This document shows positions 7,313-15,832 of a stretch of 64,000 nucleotides of DNA, one piece after another. The position numbers were made by a program, and so were the translations under genes. Origin of the DNA: Bacillus vallismortis (GTDB taxonomy: Bacteria > Bacillota > Bacilli > Bacillales > Bacillaceae); assembly GCF_040784915.1 (NCBI RefSeq), contig NZ_CP160797.1:1441001-1505000 (forward strand). Direction: 5' to 3'. Within the stretch, counting starts at the first letter, position 1; each line of letters begins with the position of its first letter. The notes under the pieces are model-generated. The model was not told the DNA's origin. It ran no database searches and worked only from the letters and a program-made list of their open reading frames with translations.

Positions 7313-8668
7313 ATGGTTCAAAACATGACCTATGACGAACTCATTTTACGCATCATTATTTTATTGCGAGACGGGAAGATTAAGGATTTCAGAAGCGTTA
7401 TTGATGAGCTTCAGCCCTATGATATGGCATTTATTTTCAAAGAAATGCCGGAAAAACACCGCGCCCGCTATTTATCTTATTTAACTGTAGATGATATCAC
7501 GGATATGATCGGGGAGCTGGAGCGCGAATTTCAGCTTGCCGTCTTAAATAAAGTCGGAAAAACAAAAGCAACACTTGCGATGAACAAAATGGACAACGAT
7601 GACCTCGCGCAATTGCTTGAAGAAATGGATGAAGAACTGAAGGAACAGCTTTTGTCCAGCATGGAAGCGTCAGAGTCAAAAGCTGTACAGCTTTTGATGA
7701 ACTATCCGGCCGACTCAGCGGGACGCATGATGACAAACCGGTTTGTGTGGATTCCTCAGCATTACACGGTAAAAGACGCGGTCGTCAAATTAAAAAGCTT
7801 TGCTGAAATAGCTGAATCGATCAACTACTTATATGTCATCAATGAAAGCAAACAGCTGGTGGGCGTGCTATCCTACCGTGATTTGATTTTGGGCGAACCT
7901 GAAGAAAAGGTGCAGGATTTAATGTTTACCCGCGTCATATCAGCAGACGCTCTTCAGGATCAGGAAGAAGTTGCCCGTCTGATTGAACGTTACGATTTCT
8001 TGGCGATCCCGGTTGTGGAAGAAAACAATGTTCTTGTCGGCATTGTAACAGTCGATGATATTATCGACGTCGTCATTCGGGAAGCTGATGAGGATTACGA
8101 AAAATTTGCCGCTTCCGGTAAAGACATCACCTTTGACACAAAGTCTTATGTGGCGGCATACCGACGCCTGCCATGGCTGATTTTGCTCTTGTTTATCGGG
8201 CTGATTTCAGGAAGCATTATCAGTTATTTTGAAGATGCGCTGCAGCAGGTTGTCGCGCTGGCATTTTTCATGCCGATGGTGTCAGGGATGACAGGAAATA
8301 CGGGAACACAATCCCTCGCGGTTGTCATCAGAGGGTTGTCTAAAGAAGAATTGAACAAAAAAACGATTGTACGCCTGATCTTTCGGGAGTTCAGAACAAG
8401 TATTTATATCGGAGCGGTTTGTTCTGTGCTGATTGCGATTGTCTCCATCTTATGGCAGGGAAACGCGCTGCTGGGATTTGTTGTCGCTTCTTCACTATTC
8501 TTCACTTTAATTATCGGCACAATGTCAGGAACAATTATCCCTATTATTTTGCACAAGCTGAAAGTAGACCCGGCGATCGCTTCAGGACCGCTGATCACAA
8601 CGTTAAACGATATTTTGTCTTTATTAATTTACTTTGGCATTGCCACTGCATTCATACACTCATTATAA
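7313..8668 (+). CDS. mgtE: MgtE, Mg2+ channel/transporter
   Basis: The 451-residue protein has the MgtE layout: an N-terminal helical MgtE_N domain (about 1-130), two CBS domains (about 135-255) that sense cytoplasmic Mg2+, and a membrane domain of five helices (about 285-450) with the pore signature FMPMVSGMTGNTGTQSLAV near residue 320. GAGGAGG lies upstream of the ATG. It is the main Mg2+ importer in B. subtilis and is controlled here by the M-box. A terminator shared with tnrA follows. Confidence 0.97.
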   Translation: MVQNMTYDELILRIIILLRDGKIKDFRSVIDELQPYDMAFIFKEMPEKHRARYLSYLTVDDITDMIGELEREFQLAVLNKVGKTKATLAMNKMDNDDLAQLLEEMDEELKEQLLSSMEASESKAVQLLMNYPADSAGRMMTNRFVWIPQHYTVKDAVVKLKSFAEIAESINYLYVINESKQLVGVLSYRDLILGEPEEKVQDLMFTRVISADALQDQEEVARLIERYDFLAIPVVEENNVLVGIVTVDDIIDVVIREADEDYEKFAASGKDITFDTKSYVAAYRRLPWLILLLFIGLISGSIISYFEDALQQVVALAFFMPMVSGMTGNTGTQSLAVVIRGLSKEELNKKTIVRLIFREFRTSIYIGAVCSVLIAIVSILWQGNALLGFVVASSLFFTLIIGTMSGTIIPIILHKLKVDPAIASGPLITTLNDILSLLIYFGIATAFIHSL

Positions 8669-8671
8669 AAG

Positions 8672-8706
8672 TAAAAAGTCCGTCTCAATTGCGAGTCGGA
8701 CTTTTA
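8672..8706. terminator. Bidirectional terminator between mgtE and tnrA
   Basis: AAAAGTCCG and CGGACTTTT arms pair around TCTCAATTGCGAGT-type inner bases, with A-rich and T-rich flanks, so it can serve both convergent genes. Confidence 0.87.
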
Positions 8707-8710
8707 TCAT

Positions 8711-9043
8711 TTAACGGTTTTTGTACCGAAAGTGCGCATTAAGCTGCCCCTCCAGCATTTTTTTCCGCACTTGCGGATCGTTTTTTAACATTTGCTCTTT
8801 TTTCCGCATATCCTTTAAAATCTCTGCCGTCTGTACGCCGTCTTCACGCTTATTGGCGATATCCATCAGCCGTTCCACATCGGCAAAAGAATACTTTCTC
8901 GTTCCCCTTGAAGAACGCTGCGGATAAATGAGTTTTCGTTCCTCATAATACCTGATCTGTCTTACGGACAATCCTGTCAATTCACTCACAATCCCGATTG
9001 AAATCACTTTTTTGTCTTTATAAGAATGATCTTCTGTGGCCAT
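8711..9043 (-). CDS. tnrA: TnrA, global nitrogen regulator (MerR family)
   Basis: The 110-residue protein has an N-terminal MerR winged helix ([28 protein letters not shown], about residues 16-43) and a short C-terminal tail (HFRYKNR) of the type that binds feedback-inhibited glutamine synthetase. TnrA activates and represses genes under nitrogen limitation. It is transcribed divergently from ykzB, and a consensus TnrA box lies between them at 9108-9124, consistent with known autoregulation. Confidence 0.97.
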   Translation of the reverse strand: MATEDHSYKDKKVISIGIVSELTGLSVRQIRYYEERKLIYPQRSSRGTRKYSFADVERLMDIANKREDGVQTAEILKDMRKKEQMLKNDPQVRKKMLEGQLNAHFRYKNR

Positions 9044-9107
9044 TTTTCCACCCCTGGATGTCTTTTGATAATATTATACAAAAAACAAAGAGAAAAAACC
9101 TGACGCT

Positions 9108-9124
9108 TGTCATATTTTCTAACA
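9108..9124. promoter_or_regulatory. TnrA operator between tnrA and ykzB
   Basis: TGTCATATTTTCTAACA fits every fixed position of the consensus TGTNANAWWWTMTNACA. It lies 65 bp upstream of the tnrA start and about 110 bp upstream of ykzB-ykoL, which are known TnrA targets. Confidence 0.92.
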
Positions 9125-9236
9125 TCAAATAGAAGATTTTTGAAAAAATGCGGAAGAAAAATTAACAAGAATAATGCGTAACACACAAGTGCGTTTTATC
9201 CTTTATATAACGATTAACTGAGGAGGAAGGATAATC

Positions 9237-9392
9237 ATGGAGGAAGAAAAAGCGGTCTCACTGGCAAAAGAAATTATAGAGTTGGATATCAAGCGTGATG
9301 AAATGCTGGAGACGTTTATGCAGCTCGCCGGAGAACATGCTTTTCAATTATTAAGATCGGTTCAAAACGGACATTACCGAAAATCTTCGTAA
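9237..9392 (+). CDS. ykzB: YkzB, small protein of the TnrA regulon
   Basis: AGGAGGAAGG precedes an ATG at 9237 that opens a 51-residue frame starting MEEEKAVSLAKEIIELDIKR. The sequence is amphipathic and probably helical, with no membrane segment. It is divergent from tnrA behind a consensus TnrA box and is followed 87 bp later by ykoL, likely in the same unit. Its function is unknown; the name comes from position beside tnrA. Confidence 0.82.
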   Translation: MEEEKAVSLAKEIIELDIKRDEMLETFMQLAGEHAFQLLRSVQNGHYRKSS

Positions 9393-9479
9393 TTATAAAT
9401 TCTTTACATTAGATTCATACCACGTTCATTTAAATAGGGTATCTTGTGTATAGGATACCTCATAATGAAGGAGGACGCC

Positions 9480-9662
9480 ATGAGTAATTTATTGAAATCC
9501 GCTTTAGAAAAAGAACGAAGCCATTATTCTGAAAAACTCTTTCAAATAGGAGTTTATAATAAAGAAGTCATGAACAAAATGACGATTACTGAACTGCGGA
9601 AGGAATACGCATATTTCTTTCGCAGCATTCCAAATGACAAAAAATATCCTTATACAAGATAA
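9480..9662 (+). CDS. ykoL: YkoL, small FbpA-like protein
   Basis: A GAAGGAGGACGCC site precedes the ATG at 9480 of a 60-residue frame starting MSNLLKSALEKERSHYSEKL. The LYxxGVYNKxxxxxxMTITELRKEYAYFF pattern resembles the small Fur-regulated basic protein (FbpA) family; that similarity is judged by eye. It follows ykzB behind the TnrA site and is known as a TnrA-dependent small gene. The last 20 bases of the frame also form the terminator stem. Confidence 0.85.
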   Translation: MSNLLKSALEKERSHYSEKLFQIGVYNKEVMNKMTITELRKEYAYFFRSIPNDKKYPYTR

Positions 9663-9678
9663 TGTATAAGGATATTTT
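9643..9678 (+). terminator. Terminator overlapping the end of ykoL
   Basis: AAATATCCTTATACA (inside the last ykoL codons) pairs with TGTATAAGGATATTT after the stop, followed by TTGC. The stem is long and mostly AT. Confidence 0.8.
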
Positions 9679-9794
9679 TGCTTTCAGAAGGAATTTCTCG
9701 AATGATAGCGAATACGTATAGTAAGGGACTGAACTCTTATTATATGTAAGGGTTTTCATTATTTTTTTATAAAAATCCTATATACGAGGTAGAT

Positions 9795-10259
9795 ATGATG
9801 AGATTATCGTTTAACGAAGAAGAAGTTGAGCGTGCGATGAATTTGTACAGAGTTTTTGCAAGGGCTTTCAAAAGTGTGTCTGAACATAGTATCCGTGACA
9901 GCAAAGAGCATGGCTTTAATCCCACTGAATTTGCTGTATTGGAGCTCCTCTACACAAGAGGCCCGCAAAAATTACAGCAAATTGGGTCGAGACTTCTGCT
10001 AGTGAGCGGAAACGTCACATATGTCATTGACAAATTAGAAAGAAACGGGTTTTTAGTAAGGGAGCAGGACCCGAAGGATAAACGCTCCGTTTACGCGCAT
10101 TTAACTGACAAGGGCAATGAGTATTTGGATAAAATTTATCCGATTCATGCACTGCGTATTGCGAGAGCGTTTTCAGGCCTTTCGCCTGATGAACAGGATC
10201 AGCTGATCGTCCTGCTGAAGAAAGCAGGCATTCACAGCCAGCATTTGCTGTTTCGTTAA
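9795..10259 (+). CDS. ykoM: YkoM, MarR-family regulator
   Basis: The 154-residue protein has a MarR winged helix with NPTEFAVLELLYTRGPQKLQQIG, the recognition region GNVTYVIDKLERNGFLVRE and the wing DPKDKRSVYAHLTDKG. It closely resembles MhqR encoded at 44552-44989, so the two are paralogues, and a phenolic or electrophile ligand is plausible by analogy. It is a monocistronic unit with its own terminator. Its target genes cannot be named; ykoN lies convergent to it. Confidence 0.93.
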   Translation: MMRLSFNEEEVERAMNLYRVFARAFKSVSEHSIRDSKEHGFNPTEFAVLELLYTRGPQKLQQIGSRLLLVSGNVTYVIDKLERNGFLVREQDPKDKRSVYAHLTDKGNEYLDKIYPIHALRIARAFSGLSPDEQDQLIVLLKKAGIHSQHLLFR

Positions 10260-10263
10260 CGAT

Positions 10264-10296
10264 TCTACACTCTCTGTGTCAGGGAGTGTTTTTTTG
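10264..10296. terminator. Terminator between ykoM and ykoN
   Basis: ACACTCTCTG TGTC AGGGAGTGT followed by TTTTTTTG after ykoM. The arms are close to symmetric. Confidence 0.82.
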
Positions 10297-10298
10297 TT

Positions 10299-11393
10299 TC
10301 ATATCATCCTTTTTAACACATCTTCAATCTTCCGATCGGAGATTTCGGCAAGATATCCATTGACATGTTTTTCATATTCTTTCATCTGTTTATTCGATTG
10401 GAAAAATGCCGCCATACGCTCCTCTGCTTTCTGCATACCCCAATTTCTCATATCTGTGACAAGTTTCCGTTCCTTTAGAAGGTTCACATTCATTTCCTCC
10501 TGGCCCGGCAGCGCATGATAAATAAATACCGGAAGCCGTTTCTGTAAGCATTCGCTGATGGTCACGCCTCCTGGTTTTGTCATAATGCCTGACGCCTGTT
10601 CGTATAAACGGTTCATCTCTGCTTTGCTGTGAAGGTAGGGAATCGCCTCAATAAAAGGATGGCGTAAACTTTTGACATAGCAGTAGAGCTTTTCGTTTTG
10701 ACCGCATAATATTTTGTATAAGATGTTTCCTCCTGGCGACAGATCCTGAACCCATTTTAAAATACCCCCGACTCCCATACTGCCGCCTGTGATGATGATG
10801 GTATATGGCGGATGATGCTGACAGGTGTCTGCTGATCCCGCTTCAAACATTCGGTGAACGGGAATGCCGGTCATGTATATGTTTTTCGGATCGATTCCTT
10901 CAGACATGAGCTGTTTCTTAATATCCACAATCGGAGAAAAATGGAAATCGATGTTCTCCCGTCCCCATAATTGATTCACAAAAAAATCAGTATATACATT
11001 TACAACCGTCATATTCGGATATTCCGGCTTTAGCCGGTTCAGCAGATAGGAAGGCAGCGCATGTGTGCAGAAGGCGATATCAGGCTGTTTTTCTTTGAGG
11101 ATGTGCCTCATTTGTTGTGTGAACAGCCATTCGTACATGGGATAGCGTTTGTCATTTTGATATCGTCCGCAGGCGAGGAGCCTGTAAATGCCGTTGTACG
11201 TTTTCGGGAAATATTGAATCCATTTTAAATACGCCTCGGAGGACAGTTTTTCTAATCGTCTATATGCGTGTGAAAAGATATCAATTTTCTCAGATGCGAG
11301 TCCTTGAGACTCCAGTTCAGCCTGCAGGGCATCCGCCACATGATGATGCCCTGTGGAAATGCTTAAAAAAGGAAAAATGAGAATGTTTTTCAT
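10299..11393 (-). CDS. ykoN: YkoN, MGDG synthase-like glycosyltransferase
   Basis: The 364-residue protein belongs to the GT28/MGDG synthase-like family, like UgtP. It has the N-terminal FPFLSISTGHHHVADALQAEL motif that contacts lipid acceptor, a nucleotide-sugar domain with IIITGGSMGVGG near residue 205, and the acceptor loop GIMTKPGGVTISECL near residue 275. It probably adds a sugar to a diacylglycerol-type lipid at the inner membrane face. It is shorter than UgtP. It is divergent from ykoP; the true acceptor is unknown. Confidence 0.88.
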   Translation of the reverse strand: MKNILIFPFLSISTGHHHVADALQAELESQGLASEKIDIFSHAYRRLEKLSSEAYLKWIQYFPKTYNGIYRLLACGRYQNDKRYPMYEWLFTQQMRHILKEKQPDIAFCTHALPSYLLNRLKPEYPNMTVVNVYTDFFVNQLWGRENIDFHFSPIVDIKKQLMSEGIDPKNIYMTGIPVHRMFEAGSADTCQHHPPYTIIITGGSMGVGGILKWVQDLSPGGNILYKILCGQNEKLYCYVKSLRHPFIEAIPYLHSKAEMNRLYEQASGIMTKPGGVTISECLQKRLPVFIYHALPGQEEMNVNLLKERKLVTDMRNWGMQKAEERMAAFFQSNKQMKEYEKHVNGYLAEISDRKIEDVLKRMI

Positions 11394-11485
11394 GATGGTC
11401 CTCCTTAAAAAAATATGGCAACTATATTTTGGGGAGAACGTTCACAAAATATAAGGGTGTTTTTGATCATAAGGAAGGTGAAGAG

Positions 11486-12037
11486 ATGAAAACCTGTTTC
11501 CTTTCTATTTGGAGAGTGGTTGACCCGATTTATTTCTTTTTTTCAAGACTGACCTTGATTGACAAGGATCGAAAAAGCGTCTTTCGAGTCAGGCTGACGA
11601 AGTACAAAGGACATCAGGTCGTGCTGAGCGACGGAACGCATATCAGAAAAAATGATGTGCTCGTTAAAATCCATCTGCACAACATTAAGCTGATCAGGGA
11701 GCTGCAAAGCATTGAGAGCACAGTCAGAAAGGGAATCATTATCTATCAAAAAGTATACCAATCGATGCCGATGCTTTTGGATTACATCAACAAGCATAAA
11801 AAAAGTGAAAAAATTAAAGGGATTGTGGGCATTACAATGCTTGACAAAGGTGTGGAAAGGCTCGGCTTTGATGTGGTCACCCCGGTCAATCCTTTCTACA
11901 GATGTTTTAAAAAGATCACCCATATGCCGATTTTATATCTCACTTCAAAGCCGATGAGCGTGCGGCATTTACCGAATACATCCTATTTGTTTATTTCGAA
12001 AGAAAAGCTTCAGAAAACCTATCAAAAAAAAGACTGA
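11486..12037 (+). CDS. ykoP: YkoP, conserved hypothetical protein
   Basis: The start at 11486 follows AAGGAAGGTG, whereas an in-frame ATG at 11429 has no good site. The 183-residue protein is basic, begins MKTCFLSIWRVVDPIYFFFS (weakly hydrophobic), and contains a stretch KGIVGITMLDKGVERLGFDV. It matches a small family found alone or fused to polysaccharide-deacetylase domains in Firmicutes, as far as I recall. Function is unknown. It is flanked by lipid and envelope genes (ykoN, ykoQ). Confidence 0.82.
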   Translation: MKTCFLSIWRVVDPIYFFFSRLTLIDKDRKSVFRVRLTKYKGHQVVLSDGTHIRKNDVLVKIHLHNIKLIRELQSIESTVRKGIIIYQKVYQSMPMLLDYINKHKKSEKIKGIVGITMLDKGVERLGFDVVTPVNPFYRCFKKITHMPILYLTSKPMSVRHLPNTSYLFISKEKLQKTYQKKD

Positions 12038-12062
12038 TGTCTGGGGTCAGCGCAGTCTTTTT
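12024..12062. terminator. Terminator between ykoP and ykoQ
   Basis: AAAAAAGACTG and CAGTCTTTTTT arms pair around ATGTCTGGGGTCAGCG. A-rich and T-rich sides suit both convergent genes, and the 5' arm overlaps the ykoP stop. Confidence 0.83.
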
Positions 12063-12065
12063 TGT

Positions 12066-12878
12066 TTATATCTGATGAAATGTCACTTCTGGGCGGCTTC
12101 CGACACGGATATTTACACCGGTTTGTCCTAAACCTTCGCTGATATAAAACGGTTTATCGTGGTGATAATGAAGCCCTTTAATCATGTTCATGCGCACGAG
12201 CTTGCCCATTTTCACCAAGTGATACGGTTTTGGCCAGTGGATTTGCCCGCCGTGAAAATGGCCTGAGAGCAGGTAATCAAAATGAACATCTTTCATATCC
12301 AGAATAATGTTTGGGTCATGTGTTAATACGAGCTGATAGCCGTTTTCTAGATCTTGATAAGAGCCGGCAATATTACTGCGGTTCGTGCTGTAATCATCAA
12401 TGCCGATAATATTGACAGGCCCCGCGGCCGTCTCAATTCGAACATGTTCATTTTGCAGCGTGATACAGCCGTTTTCCTCTAAAACACGCTTCAATCTCAG
12501 AAAGTCCCTATCTTTTAATACATAATCATGATTACCGAACACCGCGTACATTCCATATGCAGGTTCCAACTTTTGCAATGCGTTTAAGTAACCTGCCAGC
12601 TTCGGAATATTACGTTTCCGATCTAGAAAATCTCCGGTGAGCGCAATGATGTCCACAGGCTGATTTTTTGTTAAACGATATAGCTCTTCAGGTGAAACAG
12701 AAATGTTTTCTAAGTGAAAATCTGATAAATGAAGGATATTCAATTTTTTTCTAGCTGGAAGGCCGTCTTTTTGATCAATTGAAATGCTGTTGACCTTCAC
12801 ATCTTTTGTATTGCGGTTCGCTTTATATATAAATGGCACAGATACGAGTATGGCTAATGAAAGTAAGATTGTAAACAA
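12066..12878 (-). CDS. ykoQ: YkoQ, membrane-anchored metallophosphoesterase
   Basis: The 270-residue protein starts with a TTG at 12878 after GGGAGGGGATAT. An N-terminal hydrophobic segment (FTILLSLAILVSVPFIY) anchors it. The calcineurin-like motifs follow in order: HLSDFHLE (residue 50), TGDFLDR (80), GNHD (115), THDP (187) and GHFHGGQIHWP (206). These bind two metals for phosphoester cleavage. The family resembles UDP-2,3-diacylglucosamine or cell-wall phosphoesterases of the YaeI/YkoQ type. The substrate is unknown. Confidence 0.92.
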   Translation of the reverse strand: MFTILLSLAILVSVPFIYKANRNTKDVKVNSISIDQKDGLPARKKLNILHLSDFHLENISVSPEELYRLTKNQPVDIIALTGDFLDRKRNIPKLAGYLNALQKLEPAYGMYAVFGNHDYVLKDRDFLRLKRVLEENGCITLQNEHVRIETAAGPVNIIGIDDYSTNRSNIAGSYQDLENGYQLVLTHDPNIILDMKDVHFDYLLSGHFHGGQIHWPKPYHLVKMGKLVRMNMIKGLHYHHDKPFYISEGLGQTGVNIRVGSRPEVTFHQI

Positions 12879-13073
12879 AATATATCCCCTCCCTCCTATC
12901 AGTATAGTAAGTGATCATGCCTTAAAGATAGCGGGAATTAATGGGGAAGAGACAAGTTAAAAACGGAATGTCTTCTGATGAATGTTTTGGAAGGGAAAAG
13001 GGATAATAAATTTTGACACATGAGGCAGAACATGCCGGATATGGAGTCAGAATAACAGATGGATGTGTAAGCG

Positions 13074-14768
13074 ATGTTACGATTGTTGAGACAACACAAA
13101 AAAGAAACATATTATCTCTGGATCGCATTATTTCTCCTTTTGCTGTATGTATCCCCGCTTTTTATTTTAAAGGAAGATGCCCATATTCGCGTCCACGATA
13201 ATTTAGATTCCAATATCGCTTGGTACAAGGTTTTGGCGGATAGCGGAGAAATCATCGGCAAGGTTGACGCAGCCATTCCGCAAATTATTAACGGGCTGCC
13301 GAGAGATGCCTTTGGCACTGAGTGGAGCGGGATTGTTTGGCTGCACGCTTTCTTTTCTTCCATGACCGCCTATGCAATAAGCCAGACGATTACAAGGGTT
13401 GTCGCTTTTTTGGGAATGTATGTACTGCTGAAGAAACATGTGATTCCGGAGCCAAAAGCGGCTTTCATCCGAATTGGCGTATCGCTGGCATTTGCTTTAA
13501 CACCTTTCTGGCCTTCGGGAATGCTGAGTACGCTTGGATATCCTTTGGCACTGTGGGCTTTTTTGAATATCCGAAAAGGGGATATCTCATGGAGAGAGTG
13601 GCTGACGCTCGGTTTGCTTCCTTTATATTCAAGCTTTGTCTTAGGTTTCTTCTTTTTCTTGGCAGGAATGGCGTGCTTTTGGCTGTATGATGCCATCACA
13701 CAAAGAAGATGGAATTTGATGTTTTTAGGCAGCATTGCATTTATGACGAGTATTTACCTTTTCGTTGAATATCGGCTTGTGTATTCAATGCTGTTCTCCC
13801 ACGCACCGATGCATCGGATAGAATTTATTTCATCACGGCATGACGTATGGCATTCACTTCGTCTATCCGCAAAAAACTTTGTCTATGGGCATAATCATGT
13901 GATGACCGTTCACACCGTTGTCATCCTCCCGATCCTGCTGCTTATATTTGCAGCTATGCTGTTCAAGCGAAACCGGACAAAGCTAGAAAATGTTTATCTG
14001 TTTTTATTTACGCTTAATTACGGACTATCTTTATGGTATGCGTTTTGGTTCAACAAAATATGGACTGTGCCAAAGCAGAAATTTGCTTTTTTAGCTGAAT
14101 TTAATTTTGCGCGTTTCCATTTCCTCCGGCCGCTTGTCATATATGTAAGCTTTGCGCTAGCTCTATATCTCATATGGCGGATGGGGAGAGGGTGGAAATG
14201 GCTTGTATACGCCGCAGTCGCTGCACAGCTGATGGTTTTGGCGCCTTTTAATGAAGAGTATACGTATGGCGTTCACTACAATGCGCCGACATTCCGGGAG
14301 TTTTATGCATCTGAGCAATTCAAGGAGATTAAGGAGTATATCGGGCGACCGCAAGATTCGTACAGGGTGGCGAGCATCGGACTGCATCCGTCTATCGCCC
14401 AATATAACGGGTTTTACACGTTAGATACGTATAACAACCTGTACCCGCTTTCATATAAATATGAATTTAGAAAAATCATTGAAAAAGAGCTGGAAAAAAA
14501 CGCTCGGCTGAAACAATATTTTGATGAATGGGGCAGCCGTTGCTACCTTTTCGTCGATGAGCTCGGGAAACGATATGATTTTAAAAAGAACTCGAAGAAA
14601 ACGATCAACAATCTTCAATTAAATACAGATGTATTTAAAAAAATGGGCGGTCGTTACATTTTTTCTTCAGTTCCGATCATGAATGCTGATCAAAACCATC
14701 TCGCGCTTGTGAAGACGTTTGACCATATAGATTCGGCCTGGCGCATTTATTTATATGAAACAAGATAA
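13074..14768 (+). CDS. ykoS: YkoS, multi-spanning membrane protein
   Basis: The 564-residue protein has about ten hydrophobic segments (for example near residues 15-32, 85-118, 130-160, 180-235, 275-300, 310-330, 355-390) and a soluble C-terminal part from about residue 400. The arrangement of an early acidic pair in a loop (HIRVHDNLDSNIAW) resembles GT-C type glycosyltransferase or YfhO-like proteins. The adjacent ykoT, 12 bases away, encodes a polyprenyl-phosphate sugar transferase, so YkoS may use the lipid-linked sugar that YkoT makes. The role is inferred. Confidence 0.85.
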   Translation: MLRLLRQHKKETYYLWIALFLLLLYVSPLFILKEDAHIRVHDNLDSNIAWYKVLADSGEIIGKVDAAIPQIINGLPRDAFGTEWSGIVWLHAFFSSMTAYAISQTITRVVAFLGMYVLLKKHVIPEPKAAFIRIGVSLAFALTPFWPSGMLSTLGYPLALWAFLNIRKGDISWREWLTLGLLPLYSSFVLGFFFFLAGMACFWLYDAITQRRWNLMFLGSIAFMTSIYLFVEYRLVYSMLFSHAPMHRIEFISSRHDVWHSLRLSAKNFVYGHNHVMTVHTVVILPILLLIFAAMLFKRNRTKLENVYLFLFTLNYGLSLWYAFWFNKIWTVPKQKFAFLAEFNFARFHFLRPLVIYVSFALALYLIWRMGRGWKWLVYAAVAAQLMVLAPFNEEYTYGVHYNAPTFREFYASEQFKEIKEYIGRPQDSYRVASIGLHPSIAQYNGFYTLDTYNNLYPLSYKYEFRKIIEKELEKNARLKQYFDEWGSRCYLFVDELGKRYDFKKNSKKTINNLQLNTDVFKKMGGRYIFSSVPIMNADQNHLALVKTFDHIDSAWRIYLYETR

Positions 14769-14780
14769 GGAGGATATCGA

Positions 14781-15794
14781 TTGAAACAGCCACAGCCAGT
14801 GTTAACCATCGTCGTTCCGTGTTTCAATGAAGAGGAAGTGTTTCAAGAGACCTGCCATCAGCTGACAGAGGTTGTAGACGGCTTGATTGAAGAAACATTA
14901 ATCGCTGAAGACAGTAAAATTCTGTTTGTCGATGATGGCAGCAAAGACCGCACTTGGGCCTTGATTGCCATGGAAAGCATAAGAAACAAGAAGGTTGCCG
15001 GCTTAAAATTAGCCTGCAATGTCGGACACCAAAAAGCGCTTTTAGCCGGACTCCATAAAGCGAAGAACAAATCAGACTGTGTCATTTCAATTGATGCTGA
15101 TCTACAGGACGACATTTCTGTTATCCGGGATTTTATATTGAAGTATCATGAGGGCTGCGAGATCGTTTACGGCGTCCGCCGCAGCAGAAAAACCGATACC
15201 TTTTTCAAGCGAACGACCGCTTTAGGATTTTATCGCCTCATGAATAAGCTTGGGATTAAATTAATTTATAATCATGCTGATTTTCGACTAATGAATAAAA
15301 GATCGCTTGAAGAGCTTGCTCGCTATCCGGAAGCGAATCTGTTTTTAAGAGGAATTGTTCCCATGATCGGCTTTAAATCTGCCGAAGTCTTGTATGACCG
15401 AAAGGAACGTTTTGCCGGCAAAACGAAATATCCGCTGAAAAAAATGCTATCATTCGCTTTTAACGGGATTACATCATTCAGTGTCGCGCCGATTCGCTTT
15501 TTTACGCTTTTAGGTTTTGTTTTATTTTTCGTCAGCGCTGTGGCGGGAATCGGTGCACTTATTCAAAAACTGCTCGGCCATACAAATGCAGGCTGGGCGT
15601 CGCTCATCATTTCCATTTGGTTTTTGGGCGGTCTGCAATTAATGGGAATCGGGATCATCGGGGAGTATATCGGAACCATTTTTTCAGAAGTGAAAAGCCG
15701 GCCGAAATATGCGATTGATATCGATTTGTATAATGAACCGCTGAGCCCGCTCCAGCGCCAGGAAAAAGAGCGGTTAGAAAAAAAGTACAGTTGA
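14781..15794 (+). CDS. ykoT: YkoT, polyprenyl-phosphate glycosyltransferase (GT2, GtrB-like)
   Basis: The 337-residue GT2 enzyme has an N-terminal catalytic domain with VVPCFNEEEVF, DDGSKDRTW (residue 52) and the metal-binding SIDADLQDD (residue 104), then two C-terminal membrane helices (about 240-265 and 275-302). This is the layout of bactoprenyl-phosphate sugar transferases (GtrB, Dpm1). The start is TTG at 14781 with AAGGAGGATATC. It probably makes a lipid-linked hexose for the YkoS protein encoded just upstream. The sugar is unknown. Confidence 0.9.
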   Translation: MKQPQPVLTIVVPCFNEEEVFQETCHQLTEVVDGLIEETLIAEDSKILFVDDGSKDRTWALIAMESIRNKKVAGLKLACNVGHQKALLAGLHKAKNKSDCVISIDADLQDDISVIRDFILKYHEGCEIVYGVRRSRKTDTFFKRTTALGFYRLMNKLGIKLIYNHADFRLMNKRSLEELARYPEANLFLRGIVPMIGFKSAEVLYDRKERFAGKTKYPLKKMLSFAFNGITSFSVAPIRFFTLLGFVLFFVSAVAGIGALIQKLLGHTNAGWASLIISIWFLGGLQLMGIGIIGEYIGTIFSEVKSRPKYAIDIDLYNEPLSPLQRQEKERLEKKYS

Positions 15795-15796
15795 AC

Positions 15797-15832
15797 GAAA
15801 AGAGCTGACTTATTTGTCAGCTCTTTCCGTTC
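15797..15832. terminator. Bidirectional terminator between ykoT and ligD
   Basis: AAAAGAGCTGAC and GTCAGCTCTTTC form a stem around TTATTT. The minus-strand arm lies within the last ligD codons. Confidence 0.83.

Noticed and set aside
13013-13201. Open frame overlapping the start of ykoS
   Set aside because: No ribosome site, no recognisable domain, and it overlaps a well-supported membrane protein in another frame.
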